Part shown: positions 42,415-53,319 of the stretch, piece after piece | How the letters are laid out: each line of letters starts with the position of its first letter | Position numbering within the stretch: position 1 is the stretch's first letter | Assembly (NCBI RefSeq): GCF_000169195.2 | Contig: NC_016023.1 | Span: 3,038,001-3,102,000, forward strand | DNA: 64,000 bases | Direction: 5' to 3' | Origin: Heyndrickxia coagulans 36D1 | Lineage (GTDB): Bacteria > Bacillota > Bacilli > Bacillales > Bacillaceae_C | Translations under genes and position numbers: made by a program | The notes under the pieces: generated by a model | Told to the model about the DNA's origin: nothing | The model's input: only the letters and a program-made list of their open reading frames with translations | Database searches by the model: none

Positions 42415-44316
42415 TTGGATCTTGAATCGATCAAGGACCCGTCCTTTTTGAAACAAATGGACATCCCCGCTTTGAAACAACTGAGCGCGGAAATCCGCCG
42501 CTTTTTGATTGAAACATTGTCGAAGACCGGCGGGCATATCGGGCCGAATCTTGGTGTCGTGGAATTGACGCTTGCCCTGCATAAATGCTTTGACAGCCCG
42601 AATGATAAAATTCTTTGGGACGTGGGACACCAGTCATATGTGCATAAAATTTTAACCGGCCGGGCTGGAGAGTTCGGCTCACTGCGCCAATACCACGGGC
42701 TTTCAGGGTTTCCGAAACGGAATGAAAGCATTCATGATGTCTGGGAAACCGGGCACAGTTCCACTTCCTTGTCCGCCGCGATGGGCATGGCGGTCGCCCG
42801 CGATTTAAAAGGAGAAAAATCGTATATTGTCCCGGTGATCGGAGACGGCGCGCTGACCGGCGGCATGGCATTTGAAGCGCTCAACCATATCGGCCATGAA
42901 AAACGGGATATCATCGTTGTGCTGAATGACAATGAGATGTCGATTGCCCCGAACGTCGGCGCGCTTCACCAGGTGCTCGGCAAACTGCGAACGGCGAATA
43001 AATACCGGCGCGCAAAAGATGAACTGGAATTCCTGCTGAAAAAAATTCCGGCTGTCGGCGGAAAGCTTGCGGCCACTGCAGAACGGCTGAAAGACTCATT
43101 GAAATATTTGCTTGTCTCCGGGATTTTTTTTGAAGAACTCGGTTTCACTTATTTAGGCCCTGTTGACGGCCATCATTTTGATGCATTGCTCGAAAATATT
43201 CAGTATGCCAAAAAGACGAAAGGCCCTGTTCTTTTGCATGTCGTTACCAAAAAAGGAAAAGGATATGAACCGGCCGAAAACGATACGAAAGGCGCCTGGC
43301 ACGGCACCGGGCAGTATAAAATTGAAACCGGCGATTTTATCAAACCGGCGGATGCCCCTCCTGCCTGGAGCAAACTTGTTAGCGATACCGTCCTCAGCCT
43401 TGCAAAGGAAGATGCGCGCATTGTCGCGATTACGCCGGCAATGACAGTTGGTTCGAAGCTGGAACGGTTCCAGCAGGAGCTTCCGGAAAGGGTATATGAT
43501 GTCGGGATTGCCGAGCAGCATGCCGCCACTTTTGCTGCAGGGCTTGCCACCCAGGGCATGAAACCGTTTTTGGCCATTTATTCGACATTCCTGCAGCGGG
43601 CGTATGACCAGGTTGTCCACGACATTTGCCGGCAAAACTTAAATGTTTTCATCGGGATCGACAGGGCGGGCCTTGTCGGCGCGGACGGCGAAACCCATCA
43701 GGGCGTATTTGATATTGCTTTTTTACGCAGCCTGCCCAATATGGTGTTAATGATGCCAAAAGACGAAAATGAAGGCCAGCATATGGTATACACGGCTTTA
43801 AAATATGACGGCGGGCCGATCGCGATGCGGTTTCCGCGCGGCAATGGCCTCGGCGTAGCGCTTGATGAAGAATTAAAAGAAATCCCGCTTGGCACCTGGG
43901 AAGTCTTGAAAGAAGGAAATGACGTGTGCATCCTTACCTTTGGGACGACGATTCCGATGGCCATGGAAGCAGCGAAATTTTTGCAAAAGCAAGGGATATC
44001 GGTTAAAGTGGTCAATGCGCGCTTTATCAAACCGCTTGATGAAGCAATGCTCGAAGCCGTTTTCCGCACCGGAATGCCGGTATTAACCGTGGAAGAGGCC
44101 GTGCTTGCAGGCGGGTTTGGCAGCGCAGTGTTGGAATTTGCGGGTGATCGTGGCTTCTCTGATCGGATCATTCGCCGTATTGGCATTCCCGACCGCTTTG
44201 TCGAGCACGGCAGCGTAAAAGAATTATGGCAGGAAATCGGGCTGACAAAGGACCGGCTGATCCGGGAAGTCCGGCAGATATTGCCTCAAAAACAGCAAAG
44301 AAAGGCTTCATTTTAA
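42415..44316 (+). CDS. dxs: 1-deoxy-D-xylulose-5-phosphate synthase
   Basis: A 633-residue thiamine-diphosphate enzyme joining pyruvate and glyceraldehyde 3-phosphate, the entry to the MEP isoprenoid pathway. [12 protein letters not shown], the TPP motif [18 protein letters not shown]...NDNEMSI, and the transketolase-type second half ([30 protein letters not shown]) are complete. The only fitting start is TTG 42415 ([12 protein letters not shown], as in B. subtilis); its ribosome-binding site (GAGGAAAGCGAG) is weak. Confidence 0.96.
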   Translation: MDLESIKDPSFLKQMDIPALKQLSAEIRRFLIETLSKTGGHIGPNLGVVELTLALHKCFDSPNDKILWDVGHQSYVHKILTGRAGEFGSLRQYHGLSGFPKRNESIHDVWETGHSSTSLSAAMGMAVARDLKGEKSYIVPVIGDGALTGGMAFEALNHIGHEKRDIIVVLNDNEMSIAPNVGALHQVLGKLRTANKYRRAKDELEFLLKKIPAVGGKLAATAERLKDSLKYLLVSGIFFEELGFTYLGPVDGHHFDALLENIQYAKKTKGPVLLHVVTKKGKGYEPAENDTKGAWHGTGQYKIETGDFIKPADAPPAWSKLVSDTVLSLAKEDARIVAITPAMTVGSKLERFQQELPERVYDVGIAEQHAATFAAGLATQGMKPFLAIYSTFLQRAYDQVVHDICRQNLNVFIGIDRAGLVGADGETHQGVFDIAFLRSLPNMVLMMPKDENEGQHMVYTALKYDGGPIAMRFPRGNGLGVALDEELKEIPLGTWEVLKEGNDVCILTFGTTIPMAMEAAKFLQKQGISVKVVNARFIKPLDEAMLEAVFRTGMPVLTVEEAVLAGGFGSAVLEFAGDRGFSDRIIRRIGIPDRFVEHGSVKELWQEIGLTKDRLIREVRQILPQKQQRKASF

Positions 44317-45141
44317 ATGAAAAAAGAACGGGTGGACGTTCTCCTCGTAGAACGCGGATTAATCGAAACAAGAGAAAAAGCAAAAAGGGCGGTCATGGCG
44401 GGGCTTGTCTTTTCAAATGAGACCCGCCTTGATAAACCGGGTGAAAAAATTGCTGCTGATGCCCCGCTCATCGTAAAAGGGGATCCCCTTCCGTACGTTT
44501 CCCGGGGCGGACTGAAACTGGAAAAAGCGTTGAAAGTATTTGGACTTAATGTAAAAGACAAAATTGTTCTCGATATTGGCGCTTCGACCGGTGGATTTAC
44601 CGACTGTGCCCTCCAGCACGGTGCCAAAATGTCTTATGCCCTCGATGTCGGTTATAACCAGCTTGCATGGAAGCTGCGCCAGGACGAGCGGGTTGTTGTT
44701 ATGGAAAGGACAAATTTCCGCTATGTTACCCCGCAGGATTTCACAAAGGGCATTCCGGAATTTGCCTCGATTGACGTGTCCTTTATTTCCCTGTCCTTGA
44801 TCCTCCCGGTATTAAAAACGCTCCTTGCACCTTTAAGCGATGTGGTCGCCCTGATTAAGCCGCAGTTTGAAGCGGGGCGCGAGCAGGTGGGCAAAAAGGG
44901 GATTGTAAAAGATAAAAATGTCCATCGCGAAGTGATCGAAAAAATCATCCAGCTTGCCTTGCGTGAAAACTTTTCGGTGGAAAACCTCTCCTTCTCGCCG
45001 ATTACAGGCGGGGAAGGAAATATTGAATTTTTAATCCACCTCGTAAAGCCCGCCAGCGAAACAGAAGGCGGCGCCAACCGGTTGCGCGTAACCGTAAATG
45101 ACGTGGTGGAAGAAGCCCATGCCACGCTCAGGAAGGGATAG
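44317..45141 (+). CDS. yqxC: TlyA-family rRNA 2'-O-methyltransferase (YqxC)
   Basis: A 274-residue protein with an N-terminal S4 RNA-binding domain (residues 1-60, RVDVLLVERGLIETREKAKRAVMAG) and an FtsJ-like methyltransferase domain (SAM motif DIGASTGGFTDCALQHGA, KPQFEAGR). TlyA proteins methylate ribose in 16S and 23S rRNA; the old hemolysin label is historical. The ATG comes directly after the dxs stop with no gap, its ribosome-binding site lying in the dxs end. Confidence 0.92.
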   Translation: MKKERVDVLLVERGLIETREKAKRAVMAGLVFSNETRLDKPGEKIAADAPLIVKGDPLPYVSRGGLKLEKALKVFGLNVKDKIVLDIGASTGGFTDCALQHGAKMSYALDVGYNQLAWKLRQDERVVVMERTNFRYVTPQDFTKGIPEFASIDVSFISLSLILPVLKTLLAPLSDVVALIKPQFEAGREQVGKKGIVKDKNVHREVIEKIIQLALRENFSVENLSFSPITGGEGNIEFLIHLVKPASETEGGANRLRVTVNDVVEEAHATLRKG

Positions 45142-45150
45142 ACAAAGATT

Positions 45151-45184
45151 TGGCAGCCTATTGGATAACCGGTAGGCTGCTTTG
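45151..45184 (+). terminator. Hairpin after yqxC
   Basis: GCAGCCTA (45153-45160) / TAGGCTGC (45173-45180) then TTT. Separates the isoprenoid operon from argR. Confidence 0.65.
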
Positions 45185-45310
45185 TATAAGGGCGTTTCGC
45201 ACCCGAAAAAAAGCCCGTTTACGGAAAAAAGCTGCTTGTACATTTGCCCGTAAATGCGCTAACATACAAGTAGATGCATATTTACAAAAGAGCATCCTTG
45301 AGGTGAGGAT

Positions 45311-45760
45311 ATGAATAAAGGACAGCGCTTGATCAAAATCAGGGAAATGATTACCAATTATGATATCGAAACACAGGACGAGCTTGTCGAGCATTTGCGC
45401 AATGCCGGCTTTAATGTGACGCAGGCCACCATTTCAAGGGATATAAAAGAACTTCATCTTGTCAAAGTGCCGCTCAATAACGGCAGGTACAAATACAGCT
45501 TGCCTGCCGACCAGCGCTTCAACCCGATGCAGAAACTGAAACGGGCGCTGACAGATGCATTTGTCAGCATTGATACAGCCGGGCACCTGATCGTATTGAA
45601 AACATTGCCCGGTAACGCGCATGCAATCGGCGCTTTGATTGATATTTTGGATTGGGAAGAAATTATCGGCTCCTTGTGCGGAGATGATACATGCCTGATC
45701 ATTTGCAAAAACCAGGATGAGACCGAAACGGTTTCGCAACGGTTTTTGGACTTGCTGTAG
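45311..45760 (+). CDS. argR: Arginine repressor ArgR/AhrC
   Basis: A 149-residue hexameric repressor/activator of arginine metabolism. The N-terminal winged helix ([43 protein letters not shown]) is complete, and the C-terminal oligomerisation domain has the arginine-binding [21 protein letters not shown] precedes the ATG. recN follows 17 nt later, as in B. subtilis. Confidence 0.96.
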   Translation: MNKGQRLIKIREMITNYDIETQDELVEHLRNAGFNVTQATISRDIKELHLVKVPLNNGRYKYSLPADQRFNPMQKLKRALTDAFVSIDTAGHLIVLKTLPGNAHAIGALIDILDWEEIIGSLCGDDTCLIICKNQDETETVSQRFLDLL

Positions 45761-45777
45761 AAAGTGGTGATGTTTGA

Positions 45778-47481
45778 TTGCTGCAGGAATTATCGATTAA
45801 AAATTTTGCCATTATTGATGCATTAACGCTTTCATTTGAAGCCGGGCTGACCGTCCTGACAGGGGAGACCGGTGCCGGCAAATCGATTATTATCGATGCC
45901 ATCCAGCTTCTAACAGGCGGGAGAGGGTCATCGGAGTTCGTCCGGCACGGGGAAAACCGTGCTGAGATTGAGGGCTTATTTCTGGTCGAGGACGGTCATC
46001 CGTGCATGGATCGCGCCCGCGAATTCGGCATTGAGATTGAGGAAGGCATGGTCATTTTGCGGCGCGATATATCGAAAACAGGGAAAAGCGTTTGCCGCAT
46101 CAACGGAAAACTTGTGACGATTTCGGTGCTGCGCGAAATCGGGTCGACTTTAATTGATATCCACAGCCAGCACGAAACGCAGGAACTGCTGAACGAAACG
46201 TACCATCTGCCACTGCTTGACCAGTACGGGCAAAGTGAGATTGAAACGGCTCTCCTTGATTACGAAAAATTGTATAAAAAATACGAAGCCGTTTACGGGC
46301 GGTTAAAAAGAATGAATGAAAACGACCAGCAGCTCGCCCAGCGCCTTGACCTCATCCAATTCCAGCATGAGGAAATCCAAAACGCCGGACTGAGGCTGCA
46401 TGAAGACGAGGAATTAGCGGAAGAAAAACGAAAACTCGTCAATTTTGAACGGCTGTTTGAATCATTGAATACGGGGTATGAAGCGCTTGCCGGGGAACAG
46501 CATGGCCTCGACTGGCTCAGCCTTGCCATGAGCCATCTTGAAACCGCGGCTGAAGTGGATGGCGAGCTCTCTGACATTTTGGAATCCGTCCAAAGTTGTT
46601 TTTATACGCTCGAAGACATGTCCCGCTCAATCCGTTCCCGGCTTGACGGACTTGAATTTGACCCGGAACGGCTTAACGTAATTGAAGCGCGGCTGAATGA
46701 GATCAACCAGTTAAAACGAAAATATGGTAGCTCGATCGAAGAAATTCTGGAATACGGGTCCAAAATTGAAGAAGAAATCGAATCGATCGTAAACCGTGAC
46801 CATCATGTGGAGCTTCTAGAAAAAGAACTGCAAACGGTAAAACGCGATCTGTATTTGGAAGCCAAGCAGCTCAGCGATTTACGCAAAAAATGGGCGGAAA
46901 AGCTGACTAAAAATATCCATTCCGAATTAAAGCAGCTGTATATGGATAAAACAAAGTTTGAAGTCCGTTTTCTTGCCGCTGCTGATGATTATTATGAGGC
47001 GGATGACATTCCGTTCCGGCGCGACGGGCTCGACCAGGTTGAATTTTACATTTCCACCAATCCGGGCGAACCGCTAAAACCGCTCGCAAAAACCGCTTCG
47101 GGCGGAGAATTGTCGCGGATTATGCTGGCATTAAAAACGATATTTTCCCGGCACCAGGGGATCACTTCCGTCATTTTCGACGAAGTGGATACCGGCGTAA
47201 GCGGCCGCGTTGCGCAGGCGATTGCGGAGAAAATTTACCGCATTTCGGTCCATTCGCAAGTCCTCTGCATTACCCATCTGCCGCAGGTTGCCGCCATGGC
47301 GGATACACATCTGTTGATCATGAAAGAGACTGAAAAGGAGAGAACGCGGACAAAAGTCAAGCCTTTAGGTCAGGAAGAAAAAATTAAAGAAATCGGCCGT
47401 ATGATTTCAGGCGTTGAAATGACAGAGTTGACAAGACAGCATGCGAAAGAGCTGCTCGAACTGGCCGAAGCGATAAAATAA
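45778..47481 (+). CDS. recN: DNA repair ATPase RecN
   Basis: A 567-residue SMC-like protein that gathers DNA ends early in double-strand-break repair. Walker A GETGAGKSIIIDA, a long central coiled coil (about 160-360), the ABC signature ASGGELSRIMLALK and Walker B VIFDEVDTGVSGRVAQAI are intact. The start is TTG 45778 (MLQELSIKNFAII), agreeing with the family N-terminus; GGTGATG lies upstream. A strong terminator follows. Confidence 0.95.
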   Translation: MLQELSIKNFAIIDALTLSFEAGLTVLTGETGAGKSIIIDAIQLLTGGRGSSEFVRHGENRAEIEGLFLVEDGHPCMDRAREFGIEIEEGMVILRRDISKTGKSVCRINGKLVTISVLREIGSTLIDIHSQHETQELLNETYHLPLLDQYGQSEIETALLDYEKLYKKYEAVYGRLKRMNENDQQLAQRLDLIQFQHEEIQNAGLRLHEDEELAEEKRKLVNFERLFESLNTGYEALAGEQHGLDWLSLAMSHLETAAEVDGELSDILESVQSCFYTLEDMSRSIRSRLDGLEFDPERLNVIEARLNEINQLKRKYGSSIEEILEYGSKIEEEIESIVNRDHHVELLEKELQTVKRDLYLEAKQLSDLRKKWAEKLTKNIHSELKQLYMDKTKFEVRFLAAADDYYEADDIPFRRDGLDQVEFYISTNPGEPLKPLAKTASGGELSRIMLALKTIFSRHQGITSVIFDEVDTGVSGRVAQAIAEKIYRISVHSQVLCITHLPQVAAMADTHLLIMKETEKERTRTKVKPLGQEEKIKEIGRMISGVEMTELTRQHAKELLELAEAIK

Positions 47482-47527
47482 GGGTCCGGTCCGCCTATTT
47501 GGAAAAATGGTGGAGCCGGACCCTTTC
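47481..47527 (+). terminator. Terminator of recN
   Basis: GGGTCCGG (47482-47489) / CCGGACCC (47516-47523) with an extended imperfect inner stem and TTTCT after; overlaps the recN stop codon. Confidence 0.85.
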
Positions 47528-47659
47528 TATCCAGATTGGGCAGCATTTTTCCCGCAGGCGCTGTTATATTTAAAACGCTTCAAGGCTAAATTAAAATCAT
47601 AGCCAAAACAAACAAAGGCTAAACAACAGGGTGAACCGGAAGCGAGGAGAGTGGAATGT

Positions 47660-48943
47660 TTGAACTTTGAAAAAATAAGGAAGCTGACAGGCGGATTTCT
47701 CCTTGTTTCACTTTTATTATGCGTTTTTTCGCAGCCTTTTCAACAATATCTTCACTTTCCGAAGCAAGTTCGCTTACTGGAAGGCCAGCAAATCGAATTT
47801 CATAAAACTTCTGCTGCCGCTGTAATGGCAAGCGGAAACAGTGCGGAAATTCATGCGCATCAACATACGGTTTCCATAAAAGGGAAGTCAGCCGGCAAGG
47901 AAGAAATGTTTCTTAAACTGGCGGGCATCCCGGTCAAAAAAACGGAAGTAGAAGTGCATCCAAATATTAAGATGATCCCCGGCGGGCAGTCGATCGGCGT
48001 CAAGCTGAATACGCTCGGCGTCCTTATCGTCGGCCATCATCTTGTGCAGACGGACAAAGGGAAGTTTTCTCCCGGTGAACAGGCCGGAATTGAAGTTGGG
48101 GACATGATCCTTGAAATGAACGGGAAAAAAATCGAAAATATGTCCGATATTGCCCCAATTGTCCAGCAGGCAGGGGAAGAAGGAAAACCGCTGGATGCCG
48201 TCATTAAAAGGGATGGACAAACCATCCGGAAAACGATAAAGCCGTTAAAAGATAAAAGCGGGCAGTCGTATAAACTCGGGCTTTATATACGAGATTCGGC
48301 CGCTGGAATCGGCACGATGACGTTTATTGATCCGAAAACGAAAAAATATGGCGCCCTCGGGCATGTCATATCCGATATGGACACAAAAAAACCGATCGTC
48401 GTCGAAAAGGGCAGGATTGTCAATTCGGTCGTGACGTCGATTGAAAAAGGCAAAAACGGGAGCCCAGGGGAAAAATTGGCGCGTTTTACCGAAGAAGGCC
48501 GGATCGGGAATATAACGAAAAACAGCCCATTCGGCATTTTTGGACAGCTGGATCCGGGTGCAAAAGACAGCACATATGCAAAACCGATGCCGATTGCACT
48601 GTCAGACCAGGTAAAGACAGGGCCGGCAAAAATTTTAACGGTTGTCGACGGGAAAAAAGTGGAAGCCTATTCGATTAAAATTGTCAGCACCATTCCGCAA
48701 AAATTTCCGGCAACAAAAGGAATGGTCATCAAAATTACCGACCCGGAATTGCTGAAAAAAACGGGCGGCATTGTTCAGGGAATGAGCGGGAGCCCGATCA
48801 TTCAAAACGGGCGGCTTGTCGGTGCCGTGACACATGTGTTTGTCAACGACCCGACATCCGGCTATGGCGTCCATATCGAATGGATGCTCCATGAAGCAGG
48901 CATTTACGGAGGGGGCAAGTCCCCTTCCGCTTTTAAAGAATGA
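47660..48943 (+). CDS. spoIVB: Stage IV sporulation serine peptidase SpoIVB
   Basis: About 427 residues. Secreted from the forespore, SpoIVB cleaves SpoIVFA and so triggers pro-sigma-K processing. N-terminal membrane/signal helix (residues 7-25), a PDZ domain ([11 protein letters not shown]...[16 protein letters not shown], about 110-195), and the SA-clan catalytic domain with His in GALGHVISD and Ser in [13 protein letters not shown] 47660 is 10 nt after GAGGAGA; GTG 47651 is too near to it. The C-terminus [17 protein letters not shown] is conserved. Confidence 0.94.
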   Translation: MNFEKIRKLTGGFLLVSLLLCVFSQPFQQYLHFPKQVRLLEGQQIEFHKTSAAAVMASGNSAEIHAHQHTVSIKGKSAGKEEMFLKLAGIPVKKTEVEVHPNIKMIPGGQSIGVKLNTLGVLIVGHHLVQTDKGKFSPGEQAGIEVGDMILEMNGKKIENMSDIAPIVQQAGEEGKPLDAVIKRDGQTIRKTIKPLKDKSGQSYKLGLYIRDSAAGIGTMTFIDPKTKKYGALGHVISDMDTKKPIVVEKGRIVNSVVTSIEKGKNGSPGEKLARFTEEGRIGNITKNSPFGIFGQLDPGAKDSTYAKPMPIALSDQVKTGPAKILTVVDGKKVEAYSIKIVSTIPQKFPATKGMVIKITDPELLKKTGGIVQGMSGSPIIQNGRLVGAVTHVFVNDPTSGYGVHIEWMLHEAGIYGGGKSPSAFKE

Positions 48944-49032
48944 TGCACTTATCTATTATTAATGCGTGCGGACGTTTTGTCCGGGCGATTTTCCAGCGTC
49001 CCGGTTTTCAACAAAAAATAATGAATAAAAAA

Positions 49033-49061
49033 GCAGGAAATTTTCCGCCATTGTCGAAACA
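49033..49061 (+). promoter_or_regulatory. Candidate sigma-H promoter and 0A box of spo0A
   Basis: GCAGGAAAT (49033-49041) resembles the sigma-H -35 element, with GTCGAAAC (49053-49060) 11 nt later as a -10-like element. The latter overlaps TGTCGAA (49052-49058), an exact Spo0A-box core. This mirrors the autoregulated sporulation promoter of B. subtilis spo0A, but has not been tested here. Confidence 0.5.
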
Positions 49062-49108
49062 TATTCTTGTACAGAGATACGGCTATTTTTTTGAGGAGGA
49101 CAGTGGCA

Positions 49109-49894
49109 GTGAAAAAAATCAGAGTGTTTATTGTTGATGACAACCGTGAACTTGTTCGTTTATTAGAAGATTATATATCCCAGCAGGAAGACATGGAAAT
49201 TTGCGGAACGGCATACAGCGGGACGGAATGCCTTGAACAGTTAAAAGAGGCGGACCCGGACATTTTGCTGCTGGATATTATTATGCCGCATCTGGACGGT
49301 CTCGGCGTGCTCGAGAAACTAAAAGAATCGGCTTATTCCCGGATGCCGAACGTCATCATGCTGACGGCTTTCGGCCAGGAAGATGTAACGAAAAAAGCGG
49401 TGGAACTGGGCGCATCCTATTTTGTGCTGAAACCGTTTGATATGGACATGCTTGTTTCACAAATCCGACAGACAAGCAAAAAAGGCTCCGTCCTGAAATC
49501 ATCACCCGGCATGGCAGCTTCCAAACCGGAATCGAAGCCTGTCAATCTCGATGCAAGCATTACGAGCATTATCCATGAAATCGGCGTGCCGGCCCATATT
49601 AAAGGCTATATGTATTTACGCGAAGCGATTGCAATGGTGTACAATGATATTGAATTGCTTGGCTCGATTACAAAAGTGTTATACCCCGAAATTGCAAAGA
49701 AATACAATACCACTGCCAGCCGTGTTGAGCGCGCCATCCGCCATGCGATAGAAGTGGCATGGAGCAGGGGAAATATCGAATCCATTTCCACCCTATTCGG
49801 TTATACGGTTTCCATGACCAAAGCAAAGCCGACAAACTCCGAGTTCATTGCCATGGTCGCTGATAAACTCCGCCTCGAACACAAAGCTTCCTGA
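49109..49894 (+). CDS. spo0A: Sporulation master regulator Spo0A
   Basis: A 261-residue response regulator. Receiver domain with acidic pocket VDDN (Asp10/11), phospho-acceptor Asp56 in [12 protein letters not shown] and Lys in LKPFDM; the C-terminal sigma-A-interacting DNA-binding domain ([46 protein letters not shown]) is almost invariant. GTG 49109 is 9 nt after GAGGAGG and gives [12 protein letters not shown]. Phosphorylated by the phosphorelay, it starts sporulation, including the spoIIIA and spoIVB programmes in this window. Confidence 0.97.
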   Translation: MKKIRVFIVDDNRELVRLLEDYISQQEDMEICGTAYSGTECLEQLKEADPDILLLDIIMPHLDGLGVLEKLKESAYSRMPNVIMLTAFGQEDVTKKAVELGASYFVLKPFDMDMLVSQIRQTSKKGSVLKSSPGMAASKPESKPVNLDASITSIIHEIGVPAHIKGYMYLREAIAMVYNDIELLGSITKVLYPEIAKKYNTTASRVERAIRHAIEVAWSRGNIESISTLFGYTVSMTKAKPTNSEFIAMVADKLRLEHKAS

Positions 49895-49905
49895 AAGGGA
49901 AAGGG

Positions 49906-49931
49906 GCCGGTGCAGTGAGTTGTACCGGCCG
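49906..49931 (+). terminator. Hairpin after spo0A
   Basis: GGCCGGT / ACCGGCC stem with a 12-nt loop, without a clear T-run; possible weak terminator. Confidence 0.4.
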
Positions 49932-50012
49932 GATTCCGTGCGTAAAAGGTTACGCTTTTCTTGTTCGGGGAATATATAATGATGAACGAAATAAATAAAG
50001 GGTGTGTATCAA

Positions 50013-50756
50013 GTGACGCTTATTTTTGCCCACCGGGGATCGGCAGGCACACGTCCGGAAAACACAATGGAAGCTTTTTTCGAAGCGGAAAAGGCCGGAG
50101 CGGACGGGATTGAACTGGATATTCAGTTGTCAAAAGACGGCGAACTGGTCGTCATTCATGATGAAACGGTCAACCGTACGACAGAAGGCAAAGGGTATGT
50201 GAAAGATTTAACATTTGCTCAATTACGGTCGCTTGATGTGATTGACCGGTTCGAAACCGGCAAACCGCTAAGCATCCCGGCACTTGAAGAAGTCTTTGAA
50301 TGGCTCGCCCAAAACCAGCTTCTCTGCAATATTGAACTGAAGACGGCAAAAGTGGATTATCCGCTGATCGAGGAAAAAGCCGTTTCGTTAATCCGGGCAT
50401 ACCATTTGGAAGAAAGGGTCATTTTTTCTTCCTTTAACCACTATTCCATCATTCAATGCTACCGTCTGGCACCCGAAGTGGAGATTGCCCCGCTGTATTC
50501 GGAAGTGATGTTTATGCCGTGGGTCTACGCGAAATCGATCCGAGCAAAAGCGATCCATCCGCGCCTTTTGACAACGGCCGAATGGATCATCCGTGCCGCC
50601 ATGAACCACGGTGTTGCAGTCAGGCCGTACACAGTGAATAAAGCGAAAGATATGAGAAGGCTGTTTAAAATCGGTTGCACGGCAATCATCACGGATTTCC
50701 CGGAAATGGCGGTACAGGAAAGAAAAGCAGAACGGGAAAAAGCATCCGGGCAATAG
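50013..50756 (+). CDS. yqiK: Glycerophosphodiester phosphodiesterase (YqiK)
   Basis: A 247-residue cytoplasmic GDPD TIM-barrel enzyme hydrolysing glycerophosphodiesters to glycerol 3-phosphate and an alcohol. HRGSAGTRPENT and DGIELDIQLSKDGELVVIHDETVNRTT hold the metal-binding Glu/Asp and catalytic His residues; the C-terminus has RPYTVNKAKDMRRLFKIGCTAIITDFPE. I prefer GTG 50013 (MTLIFAHRG), about 9 nt after AAAGGG, to GTG 50004. Confidence 0.92.
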   Translation: MTLIFAHRGSAGTRPENTMEAFFEAEKAGADGIELDIQLSKDGELVVIHDETVNRTTEGKGYVKDLTFAQLRSLDVIDRFETGKPLSIPALEEVFEWLAQNQLLCNIELKTAKVDYPLIEEKAVSLIRAYHLEERVIFSSFNHYSIIQCYRLAPEVEIAPLYSEVMFMPWVYAKSIRAKAIHPRLLTTAEWIIRAAMNHGVAVRPYTVNKAKDMRRLFKIGCTAIITDFPEMAVQERKAEREKASGQ

Positions 50757-50771
50757 CCGGATGCTTTATTT
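50740..50771. terminator. Shared terminator yqiK / yqzF
   Basis: AGCATCCGG / CCGGATGCT stem with a short loop, A-run before and TTATTTT after, between convergent genes. Confidence 0.82.
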
Positions 50772-51008
50772 TGATGGTTTGCTGAAACGTTTCTGTACCT
50801 TTTGGTGCTTTCTGTCCCGGTGCAGGATAAATCCGGCGGTAAAGGCAATGCCGCCGGCAGAGAGCAAAAGCCCGGTCAGAAACTGGAGCGTCAGCGAAGA
50901 AAACGGGCGGTCCGGAATCCCGAAAACCATATCCCGCATCCATTTGATCCCATAAGCAGCGGCGATGACCGGCACCGCCAATACAAAAAGTGCCACCAAC
51001 CTGCCCAT
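50766..51008 (-). CDS. yqzF: YqzF-like membrane protein (DUF2627)
   Basis: An 80-residue protein with two membrane helices (4-24 and 40-63), an inner segment KWMRDMVFGIPDRPFSSLTLQF and a basic tail. It matches the DUF2627 family, found beside bkdR in Bacillus. GGGGGCCGGG upstream of the ATG at 51008. Function unknown. Confidence 0.85.
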   Translation of the reverse strand: MGRLVALFVLAVPVIAAAYGIKWMRDMVFGIPDRPFSSLTLQFLTGLLLSAGGIAFTAGFILHRDRKHQKVQKRFSKPSK

Positions 51009-51141
51009 CCCGGCCCCCCTTTAAACCGTTTCCATCATTATAACACCCGGGATTGGACGCAGGCAATGCAGCCCATTGTAAATGTAAGCCCTTTCAAATA
51101 AAATAGAATAGCGGAGACCAGCACGAAAAGGGGGAGCAGCG

Positions 51142-53206
51142 ATGCAAAATGTTTTAATCGTTGGCGGGGGGAAAGGCGGAAAAGCGATTTTAAAAATATT
51201 GTCCGAGAGCGCACGGTTCCGTGTGGCCGGCATCGTTGATATCAATCCGCAGGCGGAGGGGATCCGGCTTGCCAAAAACATGGGCGTAAAGACCGGAAAC
51301 AACTGGCGCGTTTTTTCAGGTCCCGATGTCGATATTATCATTGAGGTAACCGGGGATGAGCAAGTTTTTCGTGAAATCGCTGCCGATTGCACGGGCCGGA
51401 TTGTCATCCCCGGCAGTGTCGCCTATTTGATTGCGAAATTGCTGGAGGAAAAAGAAGCCTTAATCCGGAAGTTGGAAAGCGAAACAAAAAAACATGCGCT
51501 CATCCTTCAGTCGACGGCAGAAGGCATGACGGTGATTGACAAAAACGGCCGGATCATTTTTATGAACAGGGCCGCGGAAAAGATCAACGGCGTTTCGGCC
51601 CGGGAAGTGCTTGGCAAGCCGATCTCAAGCGTGATCCCGAAAAGCCGGCTTGCCCATGTCCTTGAAACAAAGAAAAGGGAAACAAACGTGGAAATTGAAC
51701 TGCAAAACGGGGTCAAAATACTCGCCTCCCACATTCCGATGTTTGATGGCGGGAAAGTCGCCGGGGCCATTTCCGTTTTCCGGGATATTACGGAAGCTGT
51801 GAAACAGGCTGAGGAGATTACGAATTTAAAAGAAATCAAGATGATGCTGCAGGCCATTATCCACTCAAGCGATGATGCGATTTCCGTTGTCGATGAAAAA
51901 GGGCGCGGCATCCTCATCAATCCGGCTTATACAAGAATCACCGGGTTAAGCGAAGAGGAAGTCATCGGCAAACCGGCAACAGCGGATATTTCCGAAGGCG
52001 AAAGCATGCATTTTAAAGTGCTGCAAACGAAAAAACCGGTACGCGGCGTGAAAATGCGGGTCGGTCCGTTAAAAAAAGAAGTGATTGTCAATGTTGCGCC
52101 GGTCATCGTCAACGGCATGCTAAAGGGAAGCGTCGGCGTGATTCATGACGTCTCTGAAATCGAGACATTAACAACGGAATTGCGCCGGGCGAGAAGGCAA
52201 ATGATGCAGGCTGCCACGGCAAAATATACATTTGAGGACATTATCCATGCTTCCGATGAAATGGATATCGCCGTGGAACAGGCCAAACTGGCGGCACAGA
52301 CACCTGTGACGATTTTGCTGCGCGGCGAATCCGGCACCGGTAAAGAGCTGTTTGCGCATGCCATCCACCAGGCATCCAGCCGGAAAAACCATAAATTTGT
52401 CCGTGTCAACTGTGCGGCCATTGCCGAGTCGCTGCTTGAAAGCGAGCTGTTCGGCTATGAGGAAGGCGCTTTTTCAGGCGCGAAAAAAGGCGGCAAAAAG
52501 GGGTTGTTTGAAGAAGCCGACCATGGCAGCCTGTTTTTGGACGAAATCGGTGAACTGAGCGCCCATATGCAGGCAAAACTTTTGCGCGTCCTGCAGGAAA
52601 AAGAGATTGTGAAAGTCGGCGGCACAAAGCCGGTACCGGTGGATGTCCGGATTATTTGTGCCACGCATGCCGACCTTGAAAAAGCTGTTGCAGAAGGAAA
52701 TTTCCGGGAAGACTTATATTACCGGCTCGACCGCATGCCAATCGGATTCCGCCGCTCAGGGCGAGAAAACAGGAGATTCCGTTACTGGCCAGGCGTCTCA
52801 TCCAAAAATCAATCAGGATTACGGCCGGAATGTAGAAGGCATCACAAGCAGAGCGCTTTCCATTCTGTACCGCTACGACTGGCCGGGAAACGTCCGTGAA
52901 TTGGAAAATGTGCTCGGGCGGGCCATCATTTTTATGGGTTTCCATGAAAAATCGATTGATGCGGACCATCTTGACGGGCTTGGTTTATCCCCGGGGAAAC
53001 GCGCGGAAAAGCAAGAAGCGGACGGGGTACCCGAAAAAGGCAACCTCGATGAAATGCTGTCCGCTTTTGAAAAGCAGCTGATCCAAAAAGCGCTCGAAGA
53101 AAATGCCGGGAACAAAACGAATACGGCCAAACAGCTTGGCATTTCACTAAGAAGCCTGTACTATAAATTGGAAAAATACCGGCTTGCAAAAATCAGCATG
53201 CAATAA
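51142..53206 (+). pseudogene. bkdR: bkdR, sigma-54-dependent activator, two frameshifts
   Basis: About 688 codons of a BkdR-type activator of branched-chain amino acid catabolism: N-terminal NAD-binding-like domain (1-110), two PAS domains (about 118-230 and 235-345), sigma-54 AAA+ domain ([25 protein letters not shown] in place of [16 protein letters not shown]), and a Fis-type HTH (NTAKQLGISLRSLYYKL). The first frame runs to RMPI (52742). A C seems missing at about 52743, so 52743-52808 reads on as [22 protein letters not shown] in another frame; then an A is missing from the A5 run at 52804-52808, and [12 protein letters not shown] continues in the third frame to 53206. As written, translation stops at 52899. 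Real decay or sequencing/assembly error cannot be separated here. Confidence 0.88.
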
Positions 53207-53224
53207 TTTGCATATTCGTGCAAA
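53207..53224 (+). promoter_or_regulatory. Candidate BkdR upstream activating site
   Basis: Perfect palindrome TTTGCA-TATTCG-TGCAAA at 53207-53224, just past the bkdR stop and about 100 nt upstream of the sigma-54 promoter, the usual distance for enhancer sites of this activator class. Extra TGCA-type half sites lie on both sides (for example GCATGCAA near 53197). Confidence 0.55.
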
Positions 53225-53319
53225 AAGTAGCAAACTGGTAAACGGAAGTTTATTTTTTTAAGCCCCGCTCTTTTCGCCATTTCTGCATGAAAAGCGGAAA
53301 CAGGAAAACAATGCGAAAG

